Below the pieces are notes generated by a model, which was not told the DNA's origin, ran no database searches, and worked only from the letters and a program-made list of their open reading frames with translations. From the NCBI GenBank assembly GCA_027294925.1, contig JAPULM010000295.1, forward strand, positions 1 through 6,101: a stretch of 6,101 nucleotides of DNA, written 5' to 3'. How positions within the stretch are numbered: position 1 is the first letter of the stretch; each line of letters starts with the position of its first letter. Source of the stretch: a bacterium. Its GTDB lineage: Bacteria; Tectomicrobia; Entotheonellia; Entotheonellales; Entotheonellaceae. The position numbers were made by a program, and so were the translations under genes. Positions 5,570 through 6,101 of this stretch are shown here, piece by piece.

Positions 5570-6101
5570 ATGGACCGCCAGCTCTCTCCCTCAGATCAGT
5601 TGGCGCGCGAAGTTGAGCAAGGTCAGCAAGAAAAACCCTGGCAACGATATTTGGACGCCGAACTCGGCTTGCGCAATTACTGGTATCCGGCGTTATTCTC
5701 ACATGAATTGCCCGAGGGCGAGATGCAGCCGCTCACCCTGCTTGGCGAACGGCTCTTTTTCAAACGCATCGACGGCAAAGTCTACTGCATCGAAGACCGC
5801 TGTCTACACCGCGGCGTGCCGTTTTCAGCCCGCCCCGAATGTTATACCAAACACACCCTGACCTGCTGGTACCACGGCTTCACCTATGACTGGCGCGACG
5901 GTCGTTTGGTACAAATCCTGACCGAGGCTGACAGTGCGCTGCCTGGCAAAGTGCGGCTCAACGCGTACCCGACGGCCGAGGTCAAGCAGGTAATCTTTGT
6001 GTGGATTGGCGATGGCAAGCCGGTCGACCTGCGTGAAGACACCCAACCACGCTTATGGGACGATCATCTGGTGACGTATCCAGTGCTGCGCAAGATCCTG
6101 A
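5570..6101 (+). CDS. Rieske oxygenase resembling carbazole 1,9a-dioxygenase terminal oxygenase (CarAa type), 3' part beyond window
   Basis: The N-terminal 177 residues of a Rieske non-heme iron oxygenase. After a variable start, LRNYWYPALFSHEL (34-47), the strand TLLGERLFFKRIDGKVYCIEDRC (56-78 region), and the Rieske motif C78-L-H80-RG, 18 residues, C99-W-Y-H102 follow in order; later segments include FVWIGDGKP (143-151). Spacing and wording closely follow what I recall of CarAa, the single-subunit (alpha3) terminal oxygenase that attacks carbazole and related heteroaromatics, and differ clearly from the Rieske protein at the left end of the window. In that family no beta subunit is needed but a ferredoxin and a reductase are. 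The catalytic iron domain lies outside the window, so the substrate cannot be inferred. The start is fixed by the AAAGGAGG site; it is the second visible gene after the M20-fold gene in a likely operon. Confidence 0.92.
   Translation, partial: MDRQLSPSDQLAREVEQGQQEKPWQRYLDAELGLRNYWYPALFSHELPEGEMQPLTLLGERLFFKRIDGKVYCIEDRCLHRGVPFSARPECYTKHTLTCWYHGFTYDWRDGRLVQILTEADSALPGKVRLNAYPTAEVKQVIFVWIGDGKPVDLREDTQPRLWDDHLVTYPVLRKIL

Noticed and set aside
1..6101. CRISPR array, tRNA, insertion sequence or prophage
   Set aside because: No regularly spaced repeats, tRNA-like structure, transposase sequence or terminal inverted repeats were seen.

Overview
The window is a dense bacterial accessory-metabolism region of moderate to high GC. 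Genes have AGGAG-type Shine-Dalgarno sites and short spacing within transcription units. Six protein-coding genes are supported: two unrelated Rieske non-heme iron oxygenases (each cut by a window edge), two luciferase-like flavin-dependent monooxygenases of different subfamilies, one small VOC (glyoxalase/dioxygenase fold) protein, and one M20-peptidase-fold protein whose active site looks dismantled. There are no rRNA or tRNA genes, CRISPR arrays, transposases or housekeeping genes. Such oxygenase-rich stretches occur in large-genome bacteria such as Candidatus Entotheonella, SAR202-type Chloroflexota and some Proteobacteria. The sequence does not let me choose among them.

Layout. 1-779 (minus): N-terminal two-thirds of a ring-hydroxylating oxygenase large subunit. 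780-1031: divergent control region with a good -10 and an inverted repeat at the -35 of the minus-strand gene. 1032-2189 (plus): LimB-like luciferase-family monooxygenase. 2190-2349: convergent gap with an AT-rich direct repeat and a coding-like fragment. 2350-2730 and 2765-3748 (minus): a two-gene unit in which a luciferase-like oxidoreductase is transcribed first and a VOC protein second, 34 bp apart. 3749-4165: 417-bp divergent control region with a strong sigma70-like promoter for the minus-strand unit and a weaker candidate for the plus strand. 4166-5533 (plus): degenerate M20-fold protein. 5570-6101 (plus): start of a carbazole-dioxygenase-like (CarAa-type) Rieske oxygenase, 36 bp downstream and probably in the same operon.

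Working together. Four of the six genes are oxygenases of the kind that start breakdown of aromatic, heteroaromatic or terpenoid compounds, and the VOC protein could act on a product. No ferredoxin, reductase, small oxygenase subunit, transporter or regulator gene is visible. Electron-transfer partners must therefore be outside the window or shared genome-wide. The most unusual item is the M20-fold protein: the full-length scaffold is kept, but four of the five usual zinc ligands, the catalytic glutamate and the dimer-domain histidine are replaced, and it sits directly upstream of an oxygenase.
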